Origin: Holacanthus passer
Taxonomy: Eukaryota > Chordata > Actinopteri > Pomacanthidae
Reading direction: 5' to 3'
DNA length: 64,000 nucleotides
Assembly (NCBI GenBank): GCA_025331565.1
Contig: JAFREQ010000035.1
Location: 3,162,001 to 3,226,000, forward strand
Made by a program: the position numbers and the translations under genes. Positions 48,101 to 59,418 of the stretch are shown here, piece by piece (the first letter of the stretch is position 1; each line of letters opens with the position of its first letter). A model generated the notes under the pieces. It was not told the origin of the DNA. It searched no databases and saw only the letters and a list, made by a program, of their open reading frames with translations.

Positions 48101-48391
48101 GTAATAAAACACAATGGCATTCTCATTTTACTGACAGCCCACCTCGTTTTATTAATGAGATGGAGAAACAAAGTAAACAAAGTATGATATACAGATCCCT
48201 GTACAGGACAAAGCAAACTAATGTACACAAAACTGTATTTACACACCAAACCAATGCACTGAAATATGTTTGTCACAAAAAACAACAGGTTTCATTCAAA
48301 GTTCCATAAAAAAACACATTCTGAAAAAAAAGGTATAATTTGTTCAAAACTGATATTTCAAACAGATATTTTTACTCTGTGTGCCAGCATT

Positions 48392-48399
48392 CACACACA

Positions 48400-48463
<64 letters not shown>

Positions 48464-48465
48464 CG
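48392..48465. repeat. (CA)n microsatellite
   Basis: About 74 bases of CA repeat with a few T and G interruptions. Confidence 0.95.
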
Positions 48466-49429
48466 CCAGTTTTTTTGTGGGGCATAAAATCAGTATTACT
48501 GACAAACCATAATGATCTTTTTGACTAATGTGCAGCCTGCAGCAGCCTGAAACGAGCTGAAGCTGAAGATAAATATCTGCTATAAAACAAAAGATTTAAA
48601 CTCATTAAAGCATAAATGGCACGTTGAAGGAAATCATATTTGACCCTGTAAGAAAAATAAGAAATTCAGCGGCATCAAAAATAAGTTCATATTTGATAAA
48701 CATACAGTAAAAAGAACAAAATACCATCAGAAATATACAAGCACATTATTATGCCAATCAGGAACAATGTGGAATATCCAAACAACAATCATTTTATGTA
48801 TATTTTAGTGTCACATCCACTATTACAGCCTTACACTAAACTCTATTCAGTGTTCAACAGTTTCATTATTTCACTATCCTAAACTAAAAGCACAAATATT
48901 CAAGAAAAAAATTGAGAAAAGAGGAAGAGGTAACAGAGATGGAGAGGAAGTTAAAGAAAGTCGGATATGAAAGAGAAAGAGGCACAAAGAGTCAAGAGAG
49001 AATTTGTTGAATAGAAAGAGGATCAGTAATGAATAAATGGTACCAGCATTCATACTGTATGAGAATCAAAAAAATCAAAAAATCTTACTCCTACATGTAC
49101 ATTTTCACCAAATCATTGTCAGTTTGCAGTTGTCTTGATTTCCCTTTTATTAGTAGTACATGAAGTTAAGAAGCAATAGAGGTGTGTGTTAGCAGATTTG
49201 AATGAAGGTACTAGGATTTGTGAAGCATTATGAAAGTCTTGTAAGGTCTTTGCCTGCCTGTCTTGGCCGTTACATGCAAGCCAGTATCTGATTCTAAATA
49301 TTAATGATTTGTGTTCAAACCCTGTGATAACAACCTCGGACCCTTGCAAAAATATTCACAAGACCCTGACGTAGCAAGGTTAGTGTATCAAATAAGCCTT
49401 GTGTGCTAGCATAGCCTTATATCAAAAGC

Positions 49430-52400
49430 TCAGAAAAAGGGGCTCCAGCTGAGTGTGCTAATCGAAATAAGAGTCTGGCAGGTGCTTGATGAGAGCCACA
49501 CCGTCTCCATCAAGCTAAAGTGGAGCATGCCCAGTGCGAAGCCACACACCATGTCAGTGAGGTGGTGTTTCCCCAGTAGCACCCGGGACATGCCCACCAG
49601 GAGGGCCCACAGCACCAGCAGGATGCGGAGCGGCACAGCCAGGACCAGGTGGGACAGCAGGAACTTGGAGACCATGGCAGCCCGGCTGGCGTGAGCTGCG
49701 GGGAAGGAGTAGACGTCCATGGCGACGCAGTCCAGGAAGCCCGGCGTCATCTCCCAGGGTCCTCTGCGCTTCACCAGTCTCTGGACTCCAGCCACGGTCA
49801 TGACGTCAAGAATGAGGGCTGTCAGGCAAAAAAAAGGATGAGAGCCTTTATTTAAAAGTAAGTACAACAGTGCAAAAATACTCCTTTTTAAGTATAAGCA
49901 CTTCATTCAAAACCCCTCTTAAGTAAAAGGACAGAAGTATTATCAGCAAAATGCAAGTTGTATGTCATTGTGCATAAAACAGCCCCTGAGTGAGATATTA
50001 TTAGGTTGTTAACACTGGTGCATTAATGTGTAAGCAGTGTGGACCTAGTTTTAACTTTATACTGTTTTAGCCTTCAAATATACCTGAACGTTTGTTAGAT
50101 GACTAAAGAAGAAGGAAAGAAGCTCTGCGACACAAATTTATATTCCATTTTGGACTTTTCTCAAACCTTTGTGAAACATTGGATAGTTTTACCTCTTTGA
50201 GCCACAAACAATGATTCAAAGTAAACCACATAAGAAGTTTCACTATTAACAATTCCTTCACATTTGAAACGGGACAATAGGCTTATTTTGTTAGCCATTA
50301 TAGTAATCCATTATAATCCATCCGATTTTCTAAACCTTTCAATGTTTGTTTTTTTAATATAAAATCTTAATCTGAAAGTAGCAAGTAAGAACAGATGTCA
50401 GATAAATGTAGTGGAGCAGAAGTAAAAAAAATACAGTAGTTACAAGAACCTCAAAATTGTGCATATGAACAGTATTTTCAGTGAGTGTACTTAGTTACTC
50501 TCCACCTTTGCACAATGCATTGTTCTGCACTATCATCATTTTCATGAAGTGTTGGTCCAGTCATCCCATAACCACATGTCCTAAAATTGTGTTCAACCAA
50601 AGATGGATTTTTCCTTTCATTTGAACATTTTTAGAGGCTTGAAGAGATGGAACTATCCACTATTTCATGGGGAAAACAAAATTATAGAAAAGAGAAGCAA
50701 AAAAGAATTTCATTTCTGTGCAACAGAATTATTATCATTTTCTCTTTCCTTGAATAGGGAACAATAGTGATACCAGGAATACACAGATAATTACACTATT
50801 GTGTTTTGTTTTGTTTTACATAATATTGTGAATCTTCCCCTAATGCAGAAAACAACTGCAGTATATATGTAACAGATATCCTGGTGACCAAGAATAACTA
50901 ATAAGGCATACAATACCGAGCATTTGCTTTGAGTCCACATACCAGACATTTGCAGATGCCTTTTATAGCTCCATAGCACTCCCAAAAATATCCCTCCCAT
51001 CGCCATCTTTAACTTCTGTTCAAGTCTGCCATCTTCACATACACTCAACCAGCCCTGCGCTAAATGACTGTCAGTTGTCTGACATATTGGTTGTACTGCC
51101 CTACTCTTCATTCCAGCCGCCCACTCGCTGTCCTAACGGGGCTGTTATTTTAAACTTCTGTTCCAGCTCCTTAAAGGCAGGCGAGCGAGGTGGTGTCATA
51201 TTCATGTTCACTGGGAACAAACAAAAAAAAAAATCGAAATGCTAAAGGAAGAGATGAAGCTTGTGAAAAGTAAAAACTGTTGAGGACAGGAGCCAAGCAG
51301 ACAATGAAGCTGGTGAAATGTGAGTGAGGACAGTTGTGGCGTTCGCCTCATGGTGTCCTCTGGCAGCCTCAAAAGTGCTGAAGGGGGGAAGAAGGTGAGC
51401 CAAGCAATGATGCATCATATCATCAGCTTTAAAGACATACCGACTTGTGATGCCCTTCAGCTGACTAATGTAATTTAGTTTGCTCAAGTAGGTTTGTTTG
51501 GCATCATCGACACATTAAAGGGCCGAATTATTCAGGAATGTGCAAAATTATGATTTTTCATGAACAAATCTCAAATGTACCCTCTGGAACTTTGTGCTGG
51601 CAGACTGTGTGACTCCTTCTTCCCAGTTAGATTTGTTTTGCACTGCACGATGTTATTGTTTTTCACTGTTCTTGGCTGTGAAACTCCGTCAGAACGACAG
51701 CACAACCGCAGTCAGCACAGTGAAATAACATGTTTGAAGTCAGTGCCCAGTCGGTCGGCGCACAGTTATTGATCACATAAAAACTGTTTTGAGCAGCCAG
51801 ACACAGTTACCATCAGTGAGTCACATCCTGGGTGTTGAACTCAGATTTACTGTTCAAGGGGAAACTGCTATATAGAGGATGGAAACTTCATTTCTAAGAT
51901 GTGCAACAGGTGTAGGCAGATAATTGGTCAGGTTGCAAAAGATCAACTTGCATTTTCAGGAAATCACACATTGTTTCTCACAGGACTAAGCTAAGATGGA
52001 GCATGAGAACAGGGTGCCCAAACTTTTCTCTTGGAGGGCCAAAGGCAAACACCTATTGTTTTGTACTGTGTTGTTAAGATGCAAAATGGTACTCGGATCC
52101 CAGGTTCCCATCTGTCTCTCTGCTCACCGTGCTTAGATTATGAAAAATAATTAATCATTCAGGATCCTACATATTTAAAGATTTTACCTCACAGCTTAAA
52201 CAGCGGTTTATATCATATATTTTTTAATCATTATAATTATTTTACAAGAAACATCTGGCCAACTTTGGCCTGCAGGCACCAATATGTGCAGCCCCGTATT
52301 AGAACAACGTTTTATGCTTTGTAATTTAGAGTTTTGTACATTTTTGCCACTGGCCACTGATGTGCATTAAAAGCATTTGTTAGAAATCTACTCACACAAA

Positions 52401-55400
52401 ATATGCATTAAATATATCAACAAAAATACAACATTTTCTGTTTTTTACATGTTATAGTTATGGTATTTCGCTCTTGAAATAAAAGATATTGAAACAGAAT
52501 CTGCAGTATGAAGCATAGTCATTTTGGAACTTGGGTTCTTTGAGAAATTGAGTAACTAGGTCAATGGAGTAACTAAGTTATACAGAAGAAGAAACCAAAG
52601 CAGAAGTACGCTGCAGTTGTTGAGGAACATCCTCTGCACAGTCAAGGTCTACTTGCATACTCAGTAGTCTTGTGTGACTAAAACTGTTTTCAAAACACTG
52701 GAAAATATTTCTGCACTGCACGGTTCATATGCTTATGACAGTGACTTGCATTAAACCATTCCTGACAGGCCAGTCTTGGCTGATTACTTTCCTGTTAGGT
52801 GAAAACAACACTGAATTTCAGCCAGATTTAATATTAATTCCCCACCCACTGTTCAGCGTGTTCATAGATTTTCTCCTGACAGAGTAGAAATTACCCTGGA
52901 CCAACAAATAATGAACAAGCATTCGGAGCTGAACAATGTCCCAAACACAATACAACAGTGTCCCAAATCCAGAGATTTACTGGCTTCCAATCAGAACTCG
53001 ATGTAGCTACAGCCAGGAGATTTGTACTGCTTTTTGGTCGATAATCTGTGTTTGGGTCGAGACTGCGCATGTGTGTGTGTACATGTGCATTTGCCTGTGC
53101 ACACACACACACACACAAACATTCATTCTGAAAAATTTGCTCTCATGCAGTTTGCGCTCCAAAATATGTTGAAATAAAATGTGCTGTACAGCTGCTTTAA
53201 ACCTTTTTTAACCAAAAAAAGAGAAGGATGAAAAATTCAATACCGAATCAACAACAACAAAGATCTTTTAATGCAAAAAAAATAAATCAATGAAGGCTAT
53301 TAACAACTAATGTCTGGATATATTGGGGGGGATTCTGAAATAGAAATGAGAATAAATTTACAACATTGAGAGGGTGAACATAATATCATGAACCATTGAC
53401 ATTCAGTACATCCACACACATTTTTGAAAAGCTCCAATCTTGTGTTTTGAGCAATGGGTCTAAATTTTAGTTCAAATTTAGATTTGGTTCAAATCTTTCT
53501 GATGCGGCATGCAGGCCTCGCCATTAATGCAGCATCTGTATTCCAATATATAGCTGGACTAAACTTCTATTTTATATAGTAAGAGACTTAATGATAGTGA
53601 TTCAGTTTATTGGCTGTGATCATTCAAAGCCTTTTTCTAAATTCCTTCTTTTTCTGGAAACTGTCTTCTGATGGCAGACACAACAGATGAACATGCCTAC
53701 CCAGAATGCCATACTGCAGGCACAGTGGACAACCTGCCTGTGAGCTGTGTAGCAGTATTGCCCAGGGATAGAGACACAATATGTGCAGCTAAACTTGATG
53801 GATTTATCATTAACATCATCAAATGTGTTATATAATCGGTAGTGCTGTATGTAAATATGGGCAACTTGTAATTGAGTCCAGAAAATGACTCAGGTTGAGT
53901 TTTATTATTGTCTCAAATTGGTTAAGTCAACTATACCATATAAAAGATTTAAAAACAATGACATTAGGGTTTAAATACCTGCTGAACACTGAGGATCAAA
54001 ATCTACTTGATCACCTTGGTCAAGCAGGCTTTAACTCTAGTTGTATAAAAATTGGGTAATGAAAGAATTTGACAGAATAACAGATTATTTCTGGCCGACA
54101 CATGCTCACGCCTGCTGGCCTGGAGAGGGCCGTGCTCCTGCCTGAGGTTCATGTAGGCTCTCTGCAGCACAAAGAGATTCAGACAGCATGCTACAAAGCC
54201 CGGCTGCACTGTCAGGTGTGTTTTGTCTGGTGTGGTGGTGAGACTCTCCACCGGGGCTCAGAAGGCATCCACCTTCCTGCAGCTCATTCTCTCCGCAGCT
54301 AAGGTCACGGGCTGGCATTTCCCACACAAACACCTCTCAAACAAGTTTATCAGGAAACTGGCTTTAATCTCTCTCCTCCCTTTCTCTTTCACTACTCTGG
54401 TACAGAACCATAAAACGTGGTCAGGATTGACATTTGGTAAAGCCAAATACGACTCACCCAAGCTTATACTCGCACATAAACCTCAGCTATGGGTAAGTAT
54501 CAATACCTTTGTCTTCTTGAAAAGTCAGAATTTGCTTTTGCTTTTCGTCTCTGTTGCCGAGGGACAGTCTGCACAATATTTAAAATATGCCATCGATTAA
54601 TAAGCAACTTTGAGAACACAATCTGGTACCACTTTCTAGAAAGTCACAACTTATTAGGTATTAAGTTTGGTATGAAGCATTAAGGTTATTAAGTAGTTAA
54701 TGGTGATGGTGGAGGAAGTATTCAGATCGTTAACTTAAGTGAAAGTACTGATAACACACTGTACACAAATACTTTACATGTAAAAGTCCTGCATTGATAA
54801 TGTTACTCAAGTAAAACTATGGAAGTATAATCAGGAAAACGTACTCAAAGTAATTAAAGTAAAACTACTCAATGGATTAATATTACTTATGCATTCATGT
54901 AAAGGTAGGGTTTTACTGTTGTAGTTGGTTGAAGTGGAGCTAATTTTAAACTATTCTGTACAGGAATGTAACTCATTTTCGCTTTGGATTAATCTGCTAA
55001 TTATTTTCTCCACTAATCGATTGATTACTTGATTTGTAATTATTGCCCAGAGCCCAAAGTGATGCCTTCACAATGTTTGTTCAAACCCTAATATTACTAA
55101 AAAAAATTGAAATAATGAAAAAGAAAAGCAGCAAAATCTCACACTTGTGAAGCTGGAACCATGAAATATTTTTACATGAAAAATGACTTAACGGTTATCA
55201 AAATATAATTTTCTGTTAATCAAGTAACCGACTAACTGTTTCAGCTGTTCTTGTATAGACTGTTGGGTAGTTTAATTTATAATAAAACATCATATTTTAT
55301 CAGATATGTTTTGTATGTAAAACCTTAATTTGTAAAGTAACCAGTAACTAAAAGTGTCAAATAATTGTAATGAAGTAAAAGCACCTCTGAGACGTGGTGG

Positions 55401-56420
55401 AGTGGAAGTAGAAAGTGGTGTGAAAAGAAAATAGTCAAGTAAAGTATCTGTAAGTTGACGTCACATTTGTACTTAAATACAGTACTTGAGTAAATGTACT
55501 TAGTTACTTTTCAGCACTGTCTGATTGCTTTATAATGGTTAATAATAAATGTATTGATACTTTAAGGAGCAGTAATAAAAACTACTTTAACCTTGTAATA
55601 TTGTCAAGATCTGTTTCTCATCCCATGATCTATGAAGTATTAATACAAGACACATTAATAATTGATGTCACAACAATCTGACTAAACCTTTGTGTTTAGA
55701 GCAGTTTGGGAACATGTTTTGTGATGATGACACAGTGGAGAATGTCACAGCTGACTGATTTCAAAAACAGGCTGCAAAGTCAACCTTTGCAAGTTCTGAC
55801 AAAGACGTGAATCACTTTTCAAGGGAACGTCATTAATGCGGTGCATTGTGGGTATGGGACTGCTGGCTGGTGAGTGTGGTGTGGCATTTACCGAGCAGCA
55901 GGTTGACCAGGACCTCTTGCCCGGCCAGTGTGTTACTCCTCGTCAGACACACTATGGTGCCGATGATCCAGGTGATGCCGTGTCCTGTGAGCGCCAGCAG
56001 GGCCACCATGGAGCGGCAGCCGCCCCACGAGGAGGACGTGGATGCGCACACCCCCATGCGCTTGGACAGACAGATGTCAATGGCGAGCAGGGAGTTCATG
56101 GCGATCCCCTTGAATGAGGGGTTCAGCTGCATGCAGTCCTCCTCTGGCATTTTGCTGGGCTCCCTCCTGTCCTTGCTGCCACTGTCTGCAGCCTCCTCGC
56201 TCGGCTGGCTGCTCTGGTGCTTGACCTGCCCGGCTCTCCGTGCGCCCCCGCGGCTCTCCGAGGGGCCACCGCCGCCGCTGCCTCCTCCACCACCTCCACC
56301 ACCACCACCTCCTCCTCCTCCTCCTCGGTTGGGCTGATGGTTCAGGGACATGAACTCAGGTCTGCTCAGGACGCTGTTCCTCTCCCGAGCCCTGGACCTC
56401 ACATTGTAGCTCGTTGGCAT
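49430..56420 (-). CDS. plpp7: Phospholipid phosphatase 7, inactive (NET39)
   Basis: Two coding exons on the minus strand: 55892-56420 (ATG at 56420) and 49430-49818 (stop TGA 49430-49432). The donor is CTCG|GTAAAT and the acceptor is GCCTGACAG. The lengths sum to 918 bases, 305 aa against 271 in human. Conserved blocks are the N-terminus RSRARERNSVLSRPEFMSLN, then EEDCMQLNPSFKGIAMNSLL, LAGQEVLVNLLL, and the PAP2 part with its membrane segments. The phosphatase motifs read KRRGPWEM, FPAAHASR and MSRVLLGKHHLTD. The middle one has Ala where active PAP2 enzymes have Gly (PSGH). A 15-residue glycine run explains most of the extra length. PLPP7 is a muscle-enriched nuclear-envelope protein that restrains MEF2-driven gene expression. 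It is divergent from fam78a, as in human. Confidence 0.95.
49850..50515. mobile_element. hAT-type non-autonomous transposon, diverged copy
   Basis: It begins with AAGTACAACAGTGCAAAAATAC and has TAAGTAAAAGGACAGAAGTA in the middle. It ends GTACTTAGTTACTCTCCACC. The order matches the copy at 54703-55519. Its left edge lies only about 30 bases upstream of the plpp7 exon 2 acceptor. Confidence 0.6.
52013..52300. mobile_element. hAT-family fragment, second type
   Basis: The left part reads AGGGTGCCCAAACTTTTCTC and then GGAGGGCCAAAGG. The right part reads CTGGCCAACTTTGGCCTGCAG. This is the layout of hAT non-autonomous elements that start CAGGGGTGCCCAAAC. The right terminus is degraded. Confidence 0.5.
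54703..55519. mobile_element. hAT-type non-autonomous transposon with a nested repeat
   Basis: The left end reads GGTGGAGGAAGTATTCAGATC. The right end reads GAGTAAATGTACTTAGTTAC followed by TTTTCAGCACTG, giving imperfect terminal inverted repeats. Many ACTTAAGTA and AAGTAAAAGT repeats lie inside. A separate ATCGATTA-type repeat (about 54975-55260) seems inserted in the middle. No transposase is encoded. Confidence 0.7.
56280..56324 (-). repeat. Polyglycine-coding repeat in plpp7 exon 1
   Basis: Fifteen consecutive GGN codons (mostly GGA and GGT), followed after one serine by four more glycines (56265-56276). The segment is purine-only and low complexity on the coding strand. Confidence 0.9.
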
Positions 56421-56561
56421 GTTTGGATCAAGCTCTCCTCTGTGCGCGCAACGATGGTCAATCTGTGGTGCGAGTTCACCACGACGGTGAAATGTCCCAG
56501 GATAAACCCCCCCCCTCTCTCTCCCCTCACACCAGTCCTCCCCCTCCTGTGGCCTTAATAG

Positions 56562-56607
56562 ATATATTTAGCCCGGCTGGAATGTGCGATGGCCATGCTG
56601 GTTATAA
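56562..56607 (-). promoter_or_regulatory. Candidate plpp7 core promoter with muscle-type motifs
   Basis: Within 190 bases upstream of the ATG lie a MEF2-like element (ATATATTTAG, 56562-56571), an M-CAT core (GGAATG, 56579-56584) and a TATA-like TTATAA (56602-56607) inside GGTTATAAGG. The MEF2 match has one deviation from consensus. Assignment is by motif only. Confidence 0.4.
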
Positions 56608-57183
56608 GGAGAGCCGCGCGCGCACGGAGAGCGGATTGAATGGCATCTGCTCGGGCCAATCCGGTGAAACAAGATCTGCAGCATGGAGATGAAATAACAA
56701 CATCTTGGTACGACACAACATGGCACAACTACACAGCTAACAGGTGCATGCAAAGGGGAAAAAAACAGGATCTCAGTGTGGAGGATGTGCAGGAGATGTT
56801 GTCATCTTACCAGCTGCAGGATGGATGTGAAGCATCAGCCTGCAGCCTCTGTTAAGCATCTGATCTCAGGGGATGCAGGCAAGAAAGAAACAGTCAACAA
56901 CCAGTATCATCAACAAAGGGTGAAGACCAGGCAGCAAAGCCAGTGCAGCGTTTGGTTTCTTCCGGATTGGACGTATTTTACGCACAGTCTGGATTCAGCA
57001 TCTGCGCTGCGCTGCGCTGCGGAGCGGAGTTCTCCAAGGTGCTTAAACAGACAGGACAGAGGAGAACAACACCAGCCTCTGTGCACTCAACAAAAACAAC
57101 CAACAACAACAATAAAAATAAACAAACAATAACAACAATAATAAAGAAAAAACAATCAAAAGAAGCATAACAATAAGTTCAAA

Positions 57184-57315
57184 TAAATGAATGAATGAAT
57201 GAATAAATATATAGTCTAACGAATTGATAAATGAATGAATGAACAAACAAATACATAAATGGATGAGTGAAAAAATGGATGGATGGACGAATGAATGTAT
57301 GAATGAATGAATGTT
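57184..57315. repeat. (AATG)n microsatellite, imperfect
   Basis: Repeated AATGAATG and related units with interruptions, lying between plpp7 and fam78a. Confidence 0.85.
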
Positions 57316-57463
57316 TTGTCGAGATTAGTCACAACAATGTTTTTAACACTACAAAGAAACAGGTTTGATTTTGAAGTGGCAGCTATAGGAAGAAACAACA
57401 CCACAGATCAGAATATAATCAACCATATTGATTGTTGCTTAGGGTAAGAATATCAGGGGTAAA

Positions 57464-57511
57464 CCAATCAGAGGCGGGGGGTGTATGGGGGTGAGCCAAT
57501 CAGAGGCGGGG
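57464..57511 (+). promoter_or_regulatory. Duplicated CCAAT plus GC-box element
   Basis: CCAATCAGAGGCGGGG occurs at 57464-57479 and again at 57496-57511, an exact 16-base direct repeat with a 32-base period. Each copy joins an NF-Y CCAATCAG consensus to an Sp1-type GGCGGGG. It lies between the divergent plpp7 and fam78a starts, about 430 bases upstream of the fam78a TATA-like site. Confidence 0.6.
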
Positions 57512-57843
57512 TGGGGGTGCTTATTATGGCACAACACCAGCCTGCCCAAAAAAGCTCTTTATCAATCAAATCAATCAACTGGCATCAATGTTGATGTTGA
57601 GTTGCCAAAGAGAAATTAGCCTATTGTTGAATATTACATTTTAATAAAATAAATAATATAAATACAAATGAAATAATTACAAGTTAATATTATTATACGG
57701 TGACTATACATTTATCTCCAAGTAAAACCTGTAAGAAATATGATGTAGTCAGTAAAACTACTGCCACAATACTACCTTAAAATAATCACACAGAAACTCT
57801 CCACCGGGCACATTTATTTGATATCACACCGAACCGGCTGCGC

Positions 57844-57905
57844 CTACATTTCCCAGCATGCCTGCGGCCCGGGGCGGAAGTGTCGTCTCAGACAGCCTTA
57901 TAAAG
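57844..57905 (+). promoter_or_regulatory. fam78a core promoter: ZNF143-type site, ETS/GC box and TATA
   Basis: CTACATTTCCCAGCATGCC (57844-57862) matches the ZNF143/THAP11 element. It is followed by GGGGCGGAAGTG (57871-57882; GC box fused to an ETS core) and TTATAAAG (57898-57905). The area is GC- and CpG-rich. Order and spacing point to transcription starting near 57930 on the + strand. Confidence 0.6.
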
Positions 57906-57929
57906 CTGCTTCCAGGGCTGCTGGGTTAG

Positions 57930-58384
57930 ACCGATGCGCAGCGGGGTGAACCTGCCGCGGCTGCGATGGCACGAGCGCGGAGGACCGACGGCTCCTGCGG
58001 GACTTCAGGCTGAACCCATCACGGGCATGGACACGCAGCCGACACACCGACTATGTGACAGCGGACAGTTCTGAGGCGCGATTTGTTTTTTTAATTTATG
58101 TTGAAGTCCCAGAATGGATCCGCTGAAATGGGCACCAAAGTTGACCCGGCTGCGTCCTCTGGATGTTGCGGTGCACCGTCTCCAACTCGACTAGATCTGG
58201 GTGCCGGTGGAGACTCCCCCCTCCTCTCTGTGTGGGACGGTGAAGCAATTTGCATCCATAAGGGGAGAAATAAGGAGGATAAGATTTGGATTTACCTCTC
58301 TGACCGAAGATCTGTGCTGAGCTGAGCTGAATTTCTCCAGGGTCTGCTGAAGAGGCTGGAGACTTTGCAGTGAATTGTTTTATA
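57930..58384 (+). other. Candidate non-coding first exon of fam78a
   Basis: GC-rich sequence downstream of the TATA-like site that passes a possible donor (TTTATAG|GTAGAC) at 58385. No long open frame is conserved. The next exon begins after TCTTCTCCTCCAG at about 59115. This is an inference from splice signals. Confidence 0.35.
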
Positions 58385-59155
58385 GGTAGACTTTCTTTTT
58401 GCATGTTGTTTAAAAAAAAAAAAGATAGATGCATTTTGCACAGCATGAGCCATCAATGCACATGTGTGTAAAAACTCTTAAATAGCTGACTTTTATTTAT
58501 TATTATTGTTGTGAGGAATTGAGGTTAGTGCGGATTAAATGGACACCAGGCTGCTCCACATTGTGCGAGCGCCACCTCTGAGCTGCTGCCATGTCCAGCA
58601 CCACATTTTTTCATTATGATTCCTGTCACCAGCTGCACGTATTTAACCATTAAATAGACCACAAATTACCTGTTAACGACATAAAGAATCGCACAAAAGA
58701 GAATAAGACACTGAGATGTAACACGAGTCGCTTTTGGTTAATTATTCAGCTCCTTTTACGCACAGCTTTCCAATGCATGCGTGTCGCCAGAGGATCAAAT
58801 CCAGTTGTGATAAAGTACATTTAGGAGGCAATGATTTGTAACTTGGCAGCATGAATGAATTTCAAAGCACGGATAAGGAAAGTTGGCACCTGTGCTTGTT
58901 TGGTGAAGTTGCTTTTACGCACCGGAACGCATGCGCTCTCCAGATATAAGCATTTCCAAGCCTGTCTTCTTCTTGTCTCAAAGTAGTTTCGGATCATTTT
59001 TTAATTTGGTAAGATATTAATGTGGTGAGATATCTTTTTGGAAGGACCAGATGTGGATCCAGCTGTGGTGATTTTTCCTTTTTTTCCCCCTCATGCGTCT
59101 TTCTTCTCCTCCAGACCTCTGGACGTTGTTGTGGATTGTGTTGCAATTTAATGCA

Positions 59156-59418
59156 ATGGGCTGCATCCAGAGTATCAGGTGTAAGCCCAAGAATTTCCGA
59201 GACAGCATCATCGTCCTGGAGGTGAACAGCTCCATCGACCCCAACCCCACCAGCATCGACGAGTCCTCCAGCGTGGTCCTGCGCTACAGGACACCGCACT
59301 TCAGAGCCAGTGCCCGGGTCCTGGTGCCGCCTGTGGCCGGTAAAGAGACATGGACCATCGGATGGATTCAAGCTTGTAACCACATGGAGTTCTACAACAC
59401 GTATGGAAACAAAGGGAT
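59156..59418 (+). CDS. fam78a: FAM78A, first coding exon (3' partial)
   Basis: The ATG at 59156 starts MGCIQSIRCKPKNFRDSIIV. TSIDESSSVVLRYRTPHFRA and ETWTIGWIQACNHMEFYNTY follow, which closely match mammalian FAM78A. The exon ends GGGAT|GTGAGT after 87 codons plus two bases. The remaining roughly 195 residues are not found before the window ends, so the intron exceeds 4.5 kb. The acceptor is at about 59114. The function of FAM78A is unknown. The N-terminus fits an N-myristoylation pattern (MGxxxS) with an adjacent cysteine, suggesting membrane attachment. The gene is divergent from plpp7, an arrangement shared with human 9q34.13. Confidence 0.93.

Larger units (their letters stand above)
44491..49429. 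other. Intergenic region between prrc2b (5' end) and plpp7 (3' end)
   Basis: No coding exon was recognised. It contains a LINE 3' tail (44815-45180) and a long (CA)n tract (48392-48465). The rest is AT-rich. The 3'UTR of plpp7 probably occupies part of the right end, but no convincing AATAAA was assigned. Confidence 0.5.
49819..55891 (-). other. Intron of plpp7
   Basis: A 6.1-kb phase-1 intron. It carries hAT-type elements (about 49850-50515 and 54703-55519), a fragment of a second hAT family (52013-52300) and a short (CA)n at about 53100-53117. No further exon was recognised. Confidence 0.85.

Noticed and set aside
48266..48528. Overlapping open frames encoding long HTHTHT runs
   Set aside because: They are translations of the (CA)n microsatellite, not genes.
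55846..56337. 163-aa + strand frame with a proline run
   Set aside because: It is the antisense of plpp7 exon 1; the prolines mirror the polyglycine codons.
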